From positions 36,710,585 to 36,774,584 of the forward strand of contig NC_030850.1 of NCBI RefSeq assembly GCF_000208745.1: a DNA stretch of 64,000 nt. The letters run 5' to 3'. This DNA is from Theobroma cacao (taxonomy: Eukaryota > Streptophyta > Magnoliopsida > Malvales > Malvaceae). Below, piece by piece: positions 1 through 12,875 of the stretch (position 1 is its first letter; every line of letters begins with the position of its first letter). The translations under genes were made by a program, and so were the position numbers. The notes beneath the pieces were generated by a model. That model ran no database searches, was not told the origin of the DNA, and worked only from the letters and a program-made list of their open reading frames with translations.

Positions 1-2
1 GT

Positions 3-746
3 ACAAAAACTGATGTTTTTAGTTTTGGGATCTTGTTGTTAGAGATTATAAGTGGTAGAAAAGCTATCGATGTTGCACATTCACCGCCTTCTATTGTGGA
101 TTGGGCAATTCCTCTTGTAAAGAAAGGGAAGATTGTTGCTGTTTATGATCCAAGGATTGCACCTCCTAAGGATCCTATCGTTAGGAAGCAGTTGGCTGTC
201 ATAGCAGCTAAATGTGTGAGGTCTTACAGGGAGCGCCGCCCTGCAATGAAAGAGGTGGTTGGTTGGTTAACTGGGTTGAGCAAATTGGTTCCTCTACATT
301 CATGGAATGGATTTAGCAATCCATGTTTGATGGTTGAAACAGTGGGGCGACCTGTCGAATTCAGAAATCCTCAGGAGAATTTGGACGGTAATTTTGGCAG
401 GCAAACCATGAGGGACTCACGCAGAGTCTATTCAGATTTGGGCTTCAGCAGCAACTTGATGGAACTTATGGGCATGACTGGTGTTGATGGGGAGTCTGAA
501 GTTTGGAGAGAGGCTGATGTGGTTGAAAGGCCTGAATCAAAACCAGGAAGTAGCGTTTCTAGTCGTAGATTTGGTAGCAAAAGATACGTTAACCATGGGA
601 GAGGTCAGCAGAAGAGCCTTGGTAATGAGAATGGTGTTCTTGGTTTGAGGCGGAATCAGTCAGCTGGGGAAAGTTCTGAGCTCTTTTCAAGAAATGATGC
701 CTTTGCTCGATCAAGTTTCAGTACTAAGGCCGTAGGTGACATTTAG
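3..746 (+). CDS. Receptor-like/cytoplasmic Ser/Thr protein kinase, C-terminal part (5' end outside window)
   Basis: The frame is open from base 3 and ends at TAG 744-746, so only about the last 247 residues are present. The first residues (TKTDVFSFGILLLEIISGRK) are kinase subdomain IX, and YRERRPAMKEVV about 75 residues later is subdomain XI with its conserved Arg. About 150 residues of low-complexity, Ser/Arg-rich tail follow the kinase fold. The wording around VDWAIPLVKKGKIVAVYDPRI resembles the CR4-related kinases such as Arabidopsis At3g51990; that subgroup is from memory. Catalytic residues, any transmembrane segment and the start codon lie outside the window, so it cannot be decided whether this is membrane-anchored or cytoplasmic. 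Kinase identity is certain; the subgroup is likely. Confidence 0.85.
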   Translation, partial: TKTDVFSFGILLLEIISGRKAIDVAHSPPSIVDWAIPLVKKGKIVAVYDPRIAPPKDPIVRKQLAVIAAKCVRSYRERRPAMKEVVGWLTGLSKLVPLHSWNGFSNPCLMVETVGRPVEFRNPQENLDGNFGRQTMRDSRRVYSDLGFSSNLMELMGMTGVDGESEVWREADVVERPESKPGSSVSSRRFGSKRYVNHGRGQQKSLGNENGVLGLRRNQSAGESSELFSRNDAFARSSFSTKAVGDI

Positions 747-3700
747 TTCATCAAGAAAAACTTATACATTGAAATGATTGGCAATGGAGCAAAGTTCAGG
801 CTTCTAAGGTTCTCTTGCTTGCACCTCAAATTCATGTATATTTGTGGGTAACTCGTTTTTCGGTGATTTCAACAGATTGACATTTTCAAGTTGCTTTCAA
901 TTGTTAATGTGGTTTTCATTGTCAATGTATATGCAGATCGGGACATTTCTAATGTCCAACTCATAGGTTGTTAATCTTTTTTCCTTCTTGTTTTTGCTGC
1001 AAGGCTCATGTAAAATGAAAATGCTGTTGAATCCATGCATGAGATGATTCAAAACTTATCAGTTGAATACTGATTTTTGTACTTCGAACATGCTGTTACA
1101 ATAACTTGAATAATATGGTCGACAATTTGATTCTGTTTCTTCTTTCAGTTTCATGGAATTTGTTCCCCAAAACGAGTGCTGCAATGTAATTTATGACATG
1201 AATTATCAATGTAATTTGGTTTTGTTCAGACATAACTGCAAACTTTAAGCGGCCAAGCATTCAAGTTGATACCTTACTGTTCCTGGAATTTTCATCCTGG
1301 TATTTTTCATCTTCAAGGCTTCCATTCTGCATACGCAAGCTTTGAATTTGGAAGCATGATGTTCTTTGATTTTAAGCCAAAAGTAGTTTACTTTGATAGA
1401 TCTGTGTGCATATTTTGAATCAGATAATATCACCCAAAGCAGACACAGCCAAACTGATGATGAAAACGACGTTCAAAACGAATTTAAATAATTGATTCCG
1501 ATGGGCCTGCTTTGCTGTGTCATTTTCCTAGAGACTAGGTTTGAAGTTTTCCCTCCTTCGATGGTATTGTCTTATCTCATTTCTGGAAATCAAAAGGCAT
1601 TATTAGTACTGCATTATTTCAATGGCGGGCCAATATGGAATTGCTCAAAGCTGGAACTTTCTGTGAATTTCCACTCTCCCTGGTGATTAGATGGTGAATT
1701 TTCCTTAGAAAATTCAACCTTTCCAGTAAACCCATTTCTTCCCTGGAAACTGCAGCATCATATCCAATTTCCCAGTTTCATGATTCTACAGAAGCTCATC
1801 TGCTTTGACCATGATTTGGGTATGAAACCTTCCATTAGATTGTTCTAATATTGTTGGTAAAGCAAAAGCAAGTATTTGGACAGATGGATTATAGGTTAAC
1901 TACATCGGAGTCTTTTATCAAGATGATCAACAAACCCATGCTTCGTTTCCAAATCTAAATGTCTTGAGACAGCTGGCAAACCAGTTAGAATTCCCCAACG
2001 TCTTCTAGACTTCTGCCGATCTTGCGATGTTGGTCGAATCACATTATTACCAACCAAACTTATTACTATTGCAATATCATAATAATATAGTACTTGATCC
2101 GATGATTTCCATCAAAGGGCACAGATTTCTGCCCGTGAACATGTTTGAATCTTCAACCAAGATGGTAGGAAACCTGGAAAACTGGTCTGCCAAATTGAAC
2201 TGTAGTTTTAAACCAGATAAAAAACTAGAACTGGCGGATAAGTTTATAAGTAATCATATCTTATTGTCATCATTCCAAAGAAAAAGTATAACCTTCTAGA
2301 TCAATCAATCTGCAAAGCCTTTCAAGTCATTGTCCCGTTCCAAATGAAATGATAACGGAATGGTTCTTTGGGTTGAAAGTTACAGAAAAACCATTTGAAA
2401 CGCAATGAAAACGAGAATCTGAACAGAGCTCATGTCGACAAGGCAAGGACCAACTCAAACTTCGAGAAAAATATTCACTTCCAAAGCATCCAAGCACACC
2501 CTTTTCCACCCCCATTGTGCTACGAGTTTTAAAGAATTTTACAATGAATAATACGATAGGTTACAGTTGCAGCAATGGGGCATTAGGTAAAAGTTTTGCT
2601 GTCCGAGAAAAGGACTGCACAAACACCAACCTGACTCCATTCTGTTAAGAGTTATCGTAGCAGGCCAAACCCCTTCTTTAGTGCTGACAAATTTTTTAAA
2701 AGAAAAACCCAGTATCAAGACAAGAAGAAGAAGATGAACTCCCAACAGTCCCAGCCCAACAATGGTTTCAAAGTTTTCAAATGTTTGAGACTTGAGAGTA
2801 AGGGGAATGTGTCTTTAGCTGTTAGCAGGGAGCAAGAAAATGTATATTCCTTTTTTGTTTCCAAATATCAAGGCTTTACAGCTCATGTACTTGCAGTTTC
2901 ATGTGCTTAGATCTCTCATCTCATGCATTACAGTTGTATGTACGTATGTAGTTTTCCTTTGGGTGACTTGGTGGATGTGCCCACCTCCCTAATTATTGGT
3001 CAACTAGACAGAAACAAAAACAGAAACCAAAAGTAACCATGGAAAAATGGATTGGTTGTTTTTGATTCTTGATCAAAACTGTAAAGTCTCTAATTTTGGG
3101 TTTCTTTAAATATTAACCGTAAGCAATAATTAGAGGTAAAAAATTTGAAGTCGGAGCTTGATGCTTTTTACTTGCATTAATCAAATTTGTAAGAAAAAGT
3201 GTCACTTTGTGAGGAAGAGAAGCATCATCATGGAAAAAGGGTAAAAAATGGTGCTAATGTTTTTACCAATTTGTGGAAAAAGAAAGGCACCCACTCCCAA
3301 TTCTCAAGAGTTCCTTCTACTGTCTTTTAGGTGATTGGCACCTTCTGAGGAATTGGATGCCTTTTGAGAGTTCCAATTCTGCCTTTTTCAGATAGAAAAG
3401 CCACTTGATTTCATTTTTGTTCTTTGATGGGTGTAATTACTATCTCTCCTGGTGATTCAGTGTTTACTTGTGAAACTGTTTATTTTTTATGTTTACACAA
3501 TAGCAAAATCTAAAAAAAGAACTAATGAAGCACTAATATTTTTACGAATATTAGAATTTTAAATGGAATGTCTCGAAAAATACAGCTCAAAGAATGAGGT
3601 GACAGAAAATGCTGGGGATTAATTTCAGAGCACAAATCATTGTCAAAGGAAATCATAAGCATCTTATTAAAAACTTTCTGGTTTCATATTAGAATGATCA

Positions 3701-4118
3701 AAAAAGAAACATATGGGTTGTACAACTAACGGCCATGCAGAAACCAAACAATGTAACAACAGCATATCCAGGTTCAATTCGCTTGCTAATGAAATTTCGG
3801 CCCCAAAAAAGATAAAATAAAGTTTAAGGTGAAAACTGAACTAAATGACCCAACCCTACTTCTCAATACTACAAAATGTCTAATGAGAAATAATCAACCT
3901 GAAAAACTGTTTCCACTAACTGCTTTCGGACAGCCAGGTCAATACCTAGCAGGAGCATGTAATGGACCAAAAGAACCAAAATCCTGCAGCAACAATCAAG
4001 AAAAGCCATTCTTGTGTACATCAAGGTATTTATCGGTGCCCCAAGGGTGTTTACCGCACAAAAGAAAAATAAGCAGACTGAGGATTTCCATGTTTGAAGA
4101 TTTTGTGCCTTCTTCCGA
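747..4118. other. Intergenic, convergent 3' ends
   Basis: This 3.4-kb stretch lies between the 3' end of the kinase gene and the 3' end of SEC31, so it should hold both 3' UTRs. Open frames here are under 100 codons on both strands, and none shows a domain, a splice-compatible neighbour or a recognisable motif. Nothing else is supported. Confidence 0.6.
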
Positions 4119-7100
4119 TTATCTTACACTCTGCCTTGTCTTGATCATCCGCTTGAGGGTTGCAAGCCAAAAGTTGCACTCATCCCACTCGCTAGTAGTG
4201 AGAAGAACCTGTTCCACAGAAAGAGGTGGTAAAAATTGAAGCATTTTTAGTTGCCAACAATCAGGAAGAAATCAGCATAAAACAACCTTCTTTTTCCTAC
4301 CATACCTGGATTTGTAGAGCTGTACCAAAATCATTATTGTCCAAAGCCTGGCAGAGCTGAATAAGCTTATCAGAAGCATTTTTTGAAATGTCTCCACTGT
4401 TGAGTTTGGCAAATAAGGCACCTATTTTCCTTGAATTGTCTTCTATTTCACGCTTCTTAGCTGGGTTTGCACGTGTGCCTCCCAGTGCTTGAGACGTCTC
4501 ATTGAAAAGTCTAGTTAAGGTTGTGATTACAGGCTTCTGGTGGGCTGAAAAGCAAACAAGGTACAGTCATCACCAAAAGTGTTATATATCAGCATATACA
4601 TATTCATCTATTAAATTTGCTGACAAGCATGAACAGAAATTACTGTAGCAACAAGTACACTTTTGATTGATCTTCAATTGGGGAGTTCAGAAGCCACAAA
4701 TCCAAAGGAGGATAACTTGTGCAAAGACTAGAAAAAGATTTTCACAGTTAACATTTTTGTGACAATTTATTATATTTTGTAAATATTCTTCTTGTACAGG
4801 GTAATGATATAAAGAAAAACATTTTTCATTTTTGGGAATAATCCCAGACAGTGAATTGGACATACCATACAACAAGCACCTCCAAAATCAAATAAATGAG
4901 AATGAAATCAACATTAGCATCCAAGAGACTAGCAATTACCAGGTACATTTGAAGTATCAACAGTCTGCACAGTTGGTGGGGGAGCAGCAGGTGGTGCAGC
5001 TGGTTGTACTGGTGCTGACTGTGTAGGGCTGGGTGGTTGCATTGGGCTCATCCCAGGTCTTTGAACAGGTGTGTTGGTCACCGGCATAAATCCCCTAGGT
5101 GTTGGGGTGGGAGCTACGACTTGGGACATTTTGAGGCCAGGAACTGATCCCATTTGTGATGGAACAGGTGCAAGTGAACCAGCCCCTGGTGGTACAGGAT
5201 AAGTAGGGTTGGCTCCACCCTGTAAATGCATGCAAAAATCATTCAGTATACCAGTTTGAGAAGAATGAATCTGGCATCAAACATGAAATTAAATGTAGCT
5301 ATACAGACAGGATATAACTGAGAACCCAAGGTAGTTGGCTGCTGGTATAGATCTGCATTTCTTAAAACAGGAGGATTTGAAGGAACAAAGGGTCTAACAG
5401 CAGGCTGAGTGGTGCCAGGTGGAGGAGCAAAATTTGTCTGGAAGGATGACAGAAAATATTTAGTCAAGCATCAAGCTGGTATATAAATGCAAAGAACATC
5501 TTGCACATAAGAAATCAAAAAGCTAGAAAAACTAGAAAGCAAAACATTAAAAATGAATGTAAATCAAGCACAGTGCTTATTTTTTACAGCACAGAACCTC
5601 TGTCTACCAAATATCTAATCTTCTATTTGAATCTTCCATATACAGCTGCTCAGCTCTTTTGTCCAAATCAAGGTATGGAAAAAATCAAATCCAACCAAAC
5701 AGATGACACCGTTTTAGTTTAGATTTTCAGTTTGTCCAACCCTAGTGGGTCTCAGATAGAACTAGTCACAATTACAGATAGCAGCAGTAGAAGGCTGCTT
5801 GTAGGTTGAAAAACTTTCAAGTCAATGAAGACCAATTGCAAACTAATAAAGACCCAAGACTTCCAAAGATACACCAATCCAATGCTAGTTTTAACCTCGC
5901 CATACTTGTCCTAACTAAATCCAATCTCACTCCAAAAATCTCTAAACAAGCATTCCATTTTTTTTTCTGAGGATACATACAATTGGATTGTATAGTTATT
6001 AGAAAGCAAACGAAAATATCTATGGAACCAAATTATCTCTGGGCACTGAAATAGCATGACAGATTTAACAGTAAAACTGGAAGAAAAATATTATTACAAC
6101 TTAGCCATTAGTTAAAGTCTACCATCAAATAGATAGGTATGCATAAAAAGAAACCCAATACAGCATACCGAGGAAACATGAGGAGCTTCAGATGGGACAA
6201 ACATATTGGCAGGCTGCGGTTGAGGTTGATATGATGCAACAGGTGCATATCCTCCATATTGAGAAAAAGAACGCTGATAATTTTCATCAAAAGCACTATG
6301 AACATTTGGCTGAATATCTGTTGCAGCTTGATTCTAAACAATGAGGCAAAAAGCAAAAAAAAAAAAAGGTCATTCACAACATGACAACAGATTATCAAGG
6401 ACCATTCAGTTAAAGATATATAATGAAAGTGCAAGAAAAAGCACCTGATATATATGTTGTGGAGACTCAAAGGCTGATCCACTTGTCAAATGAGAGTTAT
6501 CAAAAACAGCAGATTTAGTTTCTTTCTCTGCAAGAATAGAAGATAGACATCCTCAACAAGCACATATTGCAGACCGCAAAACATAGGTTCAGTAAACTAA
6601 TTTCGTGTTTTACAGGTATGTCAAAATTGTCTAAAGAAACTAAGACACCAGAAAGAGAAGCTAAAAGTTCTTAGTTTAATCTAGTGCATCACAGCTTAAG
6701 CACTCTAAATTACATGGGCTCAAAAATGTTTCCTACCAAATTCAATTGTAGTTGACATTTATATTTTCCAGCGTGACCTTTTTCCCATGAATTATTTGCA
6801 CAAATATAAATTAGCTCTGTAGATTATATAACCATGTGTAACAGCATTACAGCAGTAACCATCAGCCATCTCCTAAAGCACATACCAGGTTCTGTAGAAA
6901 GTGCAATACGATCTTTTAAGATCACAAGTTCGGGTGACAACTCATCCGACCCCAAAAGTTTCAAGTACTCCATTGCTGTTGTTAAAAGCCCTTGACTAGC
7001 CAAAATTTCAGCATATTTCTCAACAAGCTTGCAAAGAGATGCACTAAATCGCTTCTGGCCGGTTGCCAAAGCAAGGACAATGGTCTTTTCCATCAAATCC

Positions 7101-10100
7101 TACAAAATACACATCTATTGTCAGATTTCAGGCCAGTCAACTTAAGTTCGAAAAGTGCTTCTACAAATCACTAACTTACCTGGAGAAGATCAACATAACA
7201 TTTTCCATCATGTTCAGTTGTCAGGCACCTTGACCAAATCTCTACTGTTTTATCAATATTTCCCGCACATATGTAACAGAGAGTTGCTGCCAGAGTATTA
7301 CCAGCAGCCATTAGTTTTGAAGCAAGTGTATCGCAGAGTACTGTCCATTCCTCTCTCTGGGCAAACTGCTCATCAAATATGATAAATAAGTCCTGAATAC
7401 TGGCAACATAATTGTCAAGTACAGTTACATAATGTGCTACACCTACACATCTAAAATTACTTCCTCCCTAAATAGAAACTTACGGTACAGAGGAGTGCAA
7501 GTGTTTCTTTCCAGAATTTCAAAGGCCTGGTGTTCACAAGGCTCATAAGATCATTGTTCACCATTGCAGAGACAACCTAAAGACAAACAGCATAGTTAAC
7601 CCATAATTTACCTCAAAAAACCAATTAATAATCTTATAACCACTGAGAAATATAACACATGTTAATAATTGCTAGCTCAATCCCTATTTTTATAAAGATA
7701 TGATGATTAAATCCCTATTTTTATAAACTTAATTCACCTTCAGGTATGGTGAACGGCTCATCTTGAGATACTGATCACGTGTGCTCTCCCATAAGGAAGC
7801 ACCACCAACATGGGCAATAACTAAAGCATCAGCCATCTTATTTGCTGCAATGCACTGAGCAACTGCTCCCTTATAGTCACCCACCACCAAAGCACGTTGA
7901 ACAGCATCATCAAATGATGGATCTTCACTTTCCTCCAGACCATCTGATTCTTGAGGTATTAGATCTGCACTAGGAACTACGTTCTCAACAGCAAAATTAT
8001 TTTCAGAAGTTGAAACAGGTGTATCAGCTTTGGGACTTGGAAGATTGTTGAAGAAATCCTCCCCATTATCAGCACCAAAGAGGGTAGCTTCTTTCTCACT
8101 CTCATGGGCCACTTTTTCTGTCACTTTATCCTCAAGTGTAATATCATTCACACTCTGAGAGAGGTCATCTTGTACTGTATCTTTTTCTTCAGCAGGTAGG
8201 CTAAAACCAAGATGCATGAGCAACTTTGTCCTAGCTGTCCCATCATCTTCAAACATCACCTTTAAGAAGCCCCACGTTTCTTGATCATCCTGAGATCTGC
8301 ACAGAATTCCAAATGAACCATCAAAAGCATTATTTGGTAGAAGCAGACCAAATTATTTGACAAAAGACAAGAAAGAAAATAACTACAATTTCTTAATTCA
8401 GATGACATACTCAGACTCTTGGGATTTCTTTTCACATAATGCCCTTAACGAAGACCTCTCCCCATTTTGTATCGCAGATTCAAATTCAGATGACCGGCTG
8501 ACCAAACTATCTTCAGTAACTAAGTTATGCAAGAAAACCTGAAAACAATATACAGTACCACAAGATCCCAAATCAAAAGAAAGAATGTCAGTGGCATTTA
8601 AATGAAACAGAATGAAACAAAGCTCACCGACATATTTACCTCCGATGGTGCAGATGTACCTAAAGAAGATGTCCGGGGGTGAAACGAGACAATTTTTCCT
8701 CCAAAGCCAAAAGATGCCCCAACAGGACGTTTATACCATTTTGGAGCTCTCAAAGGCACTGCATAAAAAGATGGTAAAAATAGTTAGAGAAAAGGAAGTA
8801 CAAATGAAAATATATATAATCTCCGAAACAATAAGGTTGGGTTTAACAGAGATTAGAGTAAAGACTATTTAAGCAGAGATGTCCCATATCAGCCCATTTC
8901 CCCCAACTTATATTGGCAGGCATCAATCAAGTTTCTCCTTGACTGCCAAGGTAAAACTATGATAAAAGAAAGAAAAGAAACATGGTAAGTTCAATCCACG
9001 CCTACCCAACCCAGTCTACAATAATATCCAGGAGAACATGAGTGGTTCTATCAGAAGCAAATTGAAGGCTACCAAAATATTGCAGTCGACTATATGAATA
9101 TGTTTGATAAATTACCTGCACCAATATCACCCTCCCCAACACCATATCGGCTGCAACCCTGCAGCATAATAGTAAAATATTACCCGCAAGAATTGATAAA
9201 TCTAGGATTCTTCGAGGAAAAAGTTCTGAGACACAAAAATTATTGGCAAATTGGATAACTATCATTTTTCTTAGACAAACAAGCAAGAACCATAAGTTTT
9301 TAACATTTGCCAGATTAAACTACAAAGAAGCACTAATCCCAACAAGATAAATAAAATCCACCCACAAACAAATAACTGATGAAGATAGGCATATCCAATT
9401 GTTCAGTTATACAAATCTCCAACTGCTAAGAAATATTCTCTAACAAAAATGTAATTATGAAGGAAAGGTAACTTGAACAAGGTCACACCTCAATATTGTA
9501 AATGCCAATTTTGCCATCAAAGGAAGATGCTGATATTACTCCAGGTATCTTCGGATACCAGTGCACATCAAAATTCCAGTTGCTACCAGCAGGCAATTCA
9601 CAGACAATCTATGAACCAAAATGACAAGGAAAAAAAACTCACAATTTAGAATATACTTGTTTGATAAAAGGACCAGATAGATAGCCAGAAAAATGATGAA
9701 GCATATTAACAATTAAACCCATTCCCCCACCTCTCCAGTAATCGTATCCCAACAAATAGTCCGATTATCTTTTGCACATGTGAGCAAATAAGAGCTGTCA
9801 GAGGGACACCATGCCATTGCAATTACACCTGCAACAATACATGCAGGCAAATATAACAGCTTAAAATAACACAAGTCCTATTTAACTTAGGACAACAAAA
9901 GACCTAGAAAAATAATGCATAAAACTTCTACATGTATGGGATGATGGATAATGATCAGAAAATTAAACAAATTACCTCTACCAGAAAAGAGACAACGTCC
10001 TATATCTATCTGGATCCCTAAAGCAAACCCTTCTGACTGAAGGACACCTATTCCATCTTAAAAATTTAATTTTCACTCTGACTTTAAGAAGCTAATTAAA

Positions 10101-12875
10101 TAAATCTCATATTATATGTTATAATATCAGCTTAAACTGAAAGAGCTACACAATGATTTAGCCCTCCCATCGTTGCAGCCATCCTTATAGAGTAGATTTT
10201 TCACACTGGTGCTGCTTTGTAATTTGAGAGAGAGAGTAAAGAAAAGTCAAATAGCAAGTACTTGGAACATATAATTGTTGTATGAAGTACAGAAACAAAC
10301 AACCGAAACTAAAGAAGGCAAAACAATCAGCAAGATTCAAAAAGATCAACTTGTCAAGCATGTATACCTTTTGTGTGCCCAACAAACTCCTTCACTGGTG
10401 ACATTATATTCCGCATATCCCAAAGCTACTTGCAAAAATACCAGAAATTAACAAACCTCGAACAAATGGTAATCCTCAACAGAAGCAATATCATCAACAA
10501 AATCATTACCCTTAGAGCGGGTGAACCATCTTCATCTGATGCAACAACAAGTTGAGTGGCAACATCAGGATGCCACTGCAAAACAGAGCACCGTCTTCTA
10601 ACTGAATCTGCAAAGCTGTCAATTCAAAAAAAAAAAAAAGATTAGCTCAAATGATGTGCCATGTCACAATGAAAATTATACACAGAAACACCCAGAAAAT
10701 TTTTAATGGGTAGATAACACGAAATTTACCTTATCACGGGTTTTTGCTTCTTCAGGTCCCAAACAACTGGAAAAATACAAATACACATATTATCTTCCCT
10801 GCTAAAATTAAATGACAAGACAATAAGTCTAGAATCCATTCATTTCCTTACCAGTTGTTCCATTATAGGAAGTTGATGCCAATATATGTTGAACCTTGCT
10901 ATTCCAAGAAAGAAATGAGATTTCACCTTGAGAAGCAGAACCACTACCCTGCATGATGACCATAAAAACTATATCAGATGCTCCATAGATTTTTCATTTT
11001 GGGTGGAGGGAGGGGGGAGGAGGGGGTTCTTGTAAACTGATTTCTAACTGAAGCAAAATATATATATGAACGAAAATAAAAACAAGCATGCTTTCTACAG
11101 AAAAGATAAGGCAATTACACCAGAAAGAAAAAGCACATAGTAGAATACCAAGCATAATGGAACTTATGATAATTGTCATCAATGTGTTACATCTGAACTC
11201 TATACAGCAGTTCAGAATCTAGAGAAAACGGCTATGCACCACTTTGCCCAAGTGAGCAGATATGTACATGCGTTTAACAATTCAACAAGTTATGAATGAT
11301 GAGCACATACCCTAAGAGGCGGAAAATGAGAGGGTTGTGCCGGTGCTCCCAAATCCCAAATGCAGATTTCACCATCATCAGCCCCAGATGCTAGTAGGTT
11401 TGGAGCAATGGCATTGAACTCAAGACCACGAACCTGAAATATTAGGAAAGTAGACGAAGTAAACATACTATGCAATCTTCAAATGCTTGACAACCAATAT
11501 CATATATGTCAAAATGATACATCTTTAATTGACAGAAAAATGAACTCACAGGCCCTTTATGCCTTGAAAGATGTCCAACAAGAGCTTGTTCACTTGCCTC
11601 AGAACTGGGGAAAATGTTATGATTAAACCAAATTAGTCTTTCTTGAAGCAAAGAACAAATTACAACCGCTTTAATCATATATAGCAGGATATCCATGGTG
11701 GAGATCCCTTAAATGTTCTTCACCTTTTTTTTCTTCCTTTTCATTGTTGTTGTTTCAAACAATTAATATAACAATGTGAATAATGATATAAATATCCCAA
11801 AAATATTAATAATTAGCAAAATATCTTCTCAAAATAAAAATGTTAAAGCAATCAAATCCAATCATCTAGTATACAAATACCATAAATTAATTGGAAACAA
11901 ATTCCCGTTTCCCTAACAAAGGTCTAAAACCATTTTAATCATAAATTTTTGCCCTCAAATTACCATCCATTTTATCCAACTAATTCCAGCTTTGCACAAA
12001 CAAACACACCAGTAACAATTTACAAAGGAATTAAATTTTAAAAATAATTCAGCCAGATTCAAATTCAACCAACCATTCATCAAAATGTAGTTAACCATAA
12101 GTAATCTAGAACTCACAAATCATGGGCACATTATTACTAAATCAAATCATTAAAACTCTAACCTCAAAGTAAATAAGCCCAACAAGCATAAATAACCACA
12201 TACTAAAACCATATAAAAATACAAATTACCTCCAGGTCCCATTGATCCACCAGTCCAAACAACATGGCAATTCAATTCATATAAGACTTCAATAATTATA
12301 GAATGCCCACATCAGAAATGTGTCAATGCGCATCAGATAACAGCCTAGTATAATCCCAAGTAGCTAGAAGGCAGTCACCATTTTCCCATCCACACAAACA
12401 TCATACACTTACGACCCACAATATATTGAATTAACTTACAGATTAAAAAAGTGCCTTACTCTTTCACTACATTTCCAATTCAATCGAAAATTAAAGTGAA
12501 TTAGATTATATCAACCGATATGCACATACTTGATAGATTAGACGAAAATCCAATTTACCGGATCAGGGATAAGGGATTCCAAAGATCAATGTTTCCATCA
12601 ACGAGGCCACCAGCAATGAGCCCGAGTGAGAACTCATCAAAACCGGATCCGTTCTTACCCCAAGCGAGGCGGTTAAATCGCTCTGAGCTTGGGCACTCGC
12701 CTACCACGGGAAGCTCGCGATCGTCATTCTGGAAATCAAACTTGAAGATCTCGAGATTCGCCGATGAGCTGAAGGATAGATCCACCGCCCCAGCCATCGT
12801 CCCCGCAGCCATGTACGGCGCGTCAGGTGCCAGCGCCACTGACGCCGATCTATTCACCCCCTTTATACACGCCAT
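4119..12875 (-). CDS. SEC31B: COPII outer-coat protein SEC31 (SEC31B-like), 22 exons
   Basis: Predicted 1112 residues, close to the plant SEC31 length. Exons on the minus strand: 12559-12875, 11550-11604, 11311-11433, 10852-10948, 10730-10766, 10510-10615, 10368-10425, 9731-9828, 9489-9608, 9116-9158, 8640-8758, 8411-8538, 7738-8296, 7484-7576, 7180-7365, 6886-7099, 6445-6527, 6169-6333, 5309-5437, 4940-5219, 4306-4544, 4119-4208. All junction phases agree. Residues 1-340 form a WD40 propeller ([26 protein letters not shown]). About 560-790 is the helical ACE1-type segment ([29 protein letters not shown]). About 785-1000 is Pro/Gln-rich. The last 110 residues are the conserved helical tail ([18 protein letters not shown]). 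SEC31 pairs with SEC13 in the outer cage of ER-export vesicles and stimulates SAR1 GTPase. Uncertain points: exon 11 could end at a second GT 12 bases further on, and the exon 19 donor (GTCTGT) is weak. Confidence 0.95.
11001..11026 (+). other. G-quadruplex-type G-run motif in SEC31 intron 3
   Basis: Four runs of three or more G separated by loops of 1-7 bases occur on the plus strand, antisense to SEC31. This is inside the intron between exons 3 and 4, in otherwise AT-rich sequence. The pattern fits the usual G4 rule; function is unknown. Confidence 0.5.

Noticed and set aside
3829..4239. Plus-strand frame of 136 codons over the SEC31 3' end
   Set aside because: It overlaps the last SEC31 exon and 3' UTR on the opposite strand and has no domain; it is a shadow frame.
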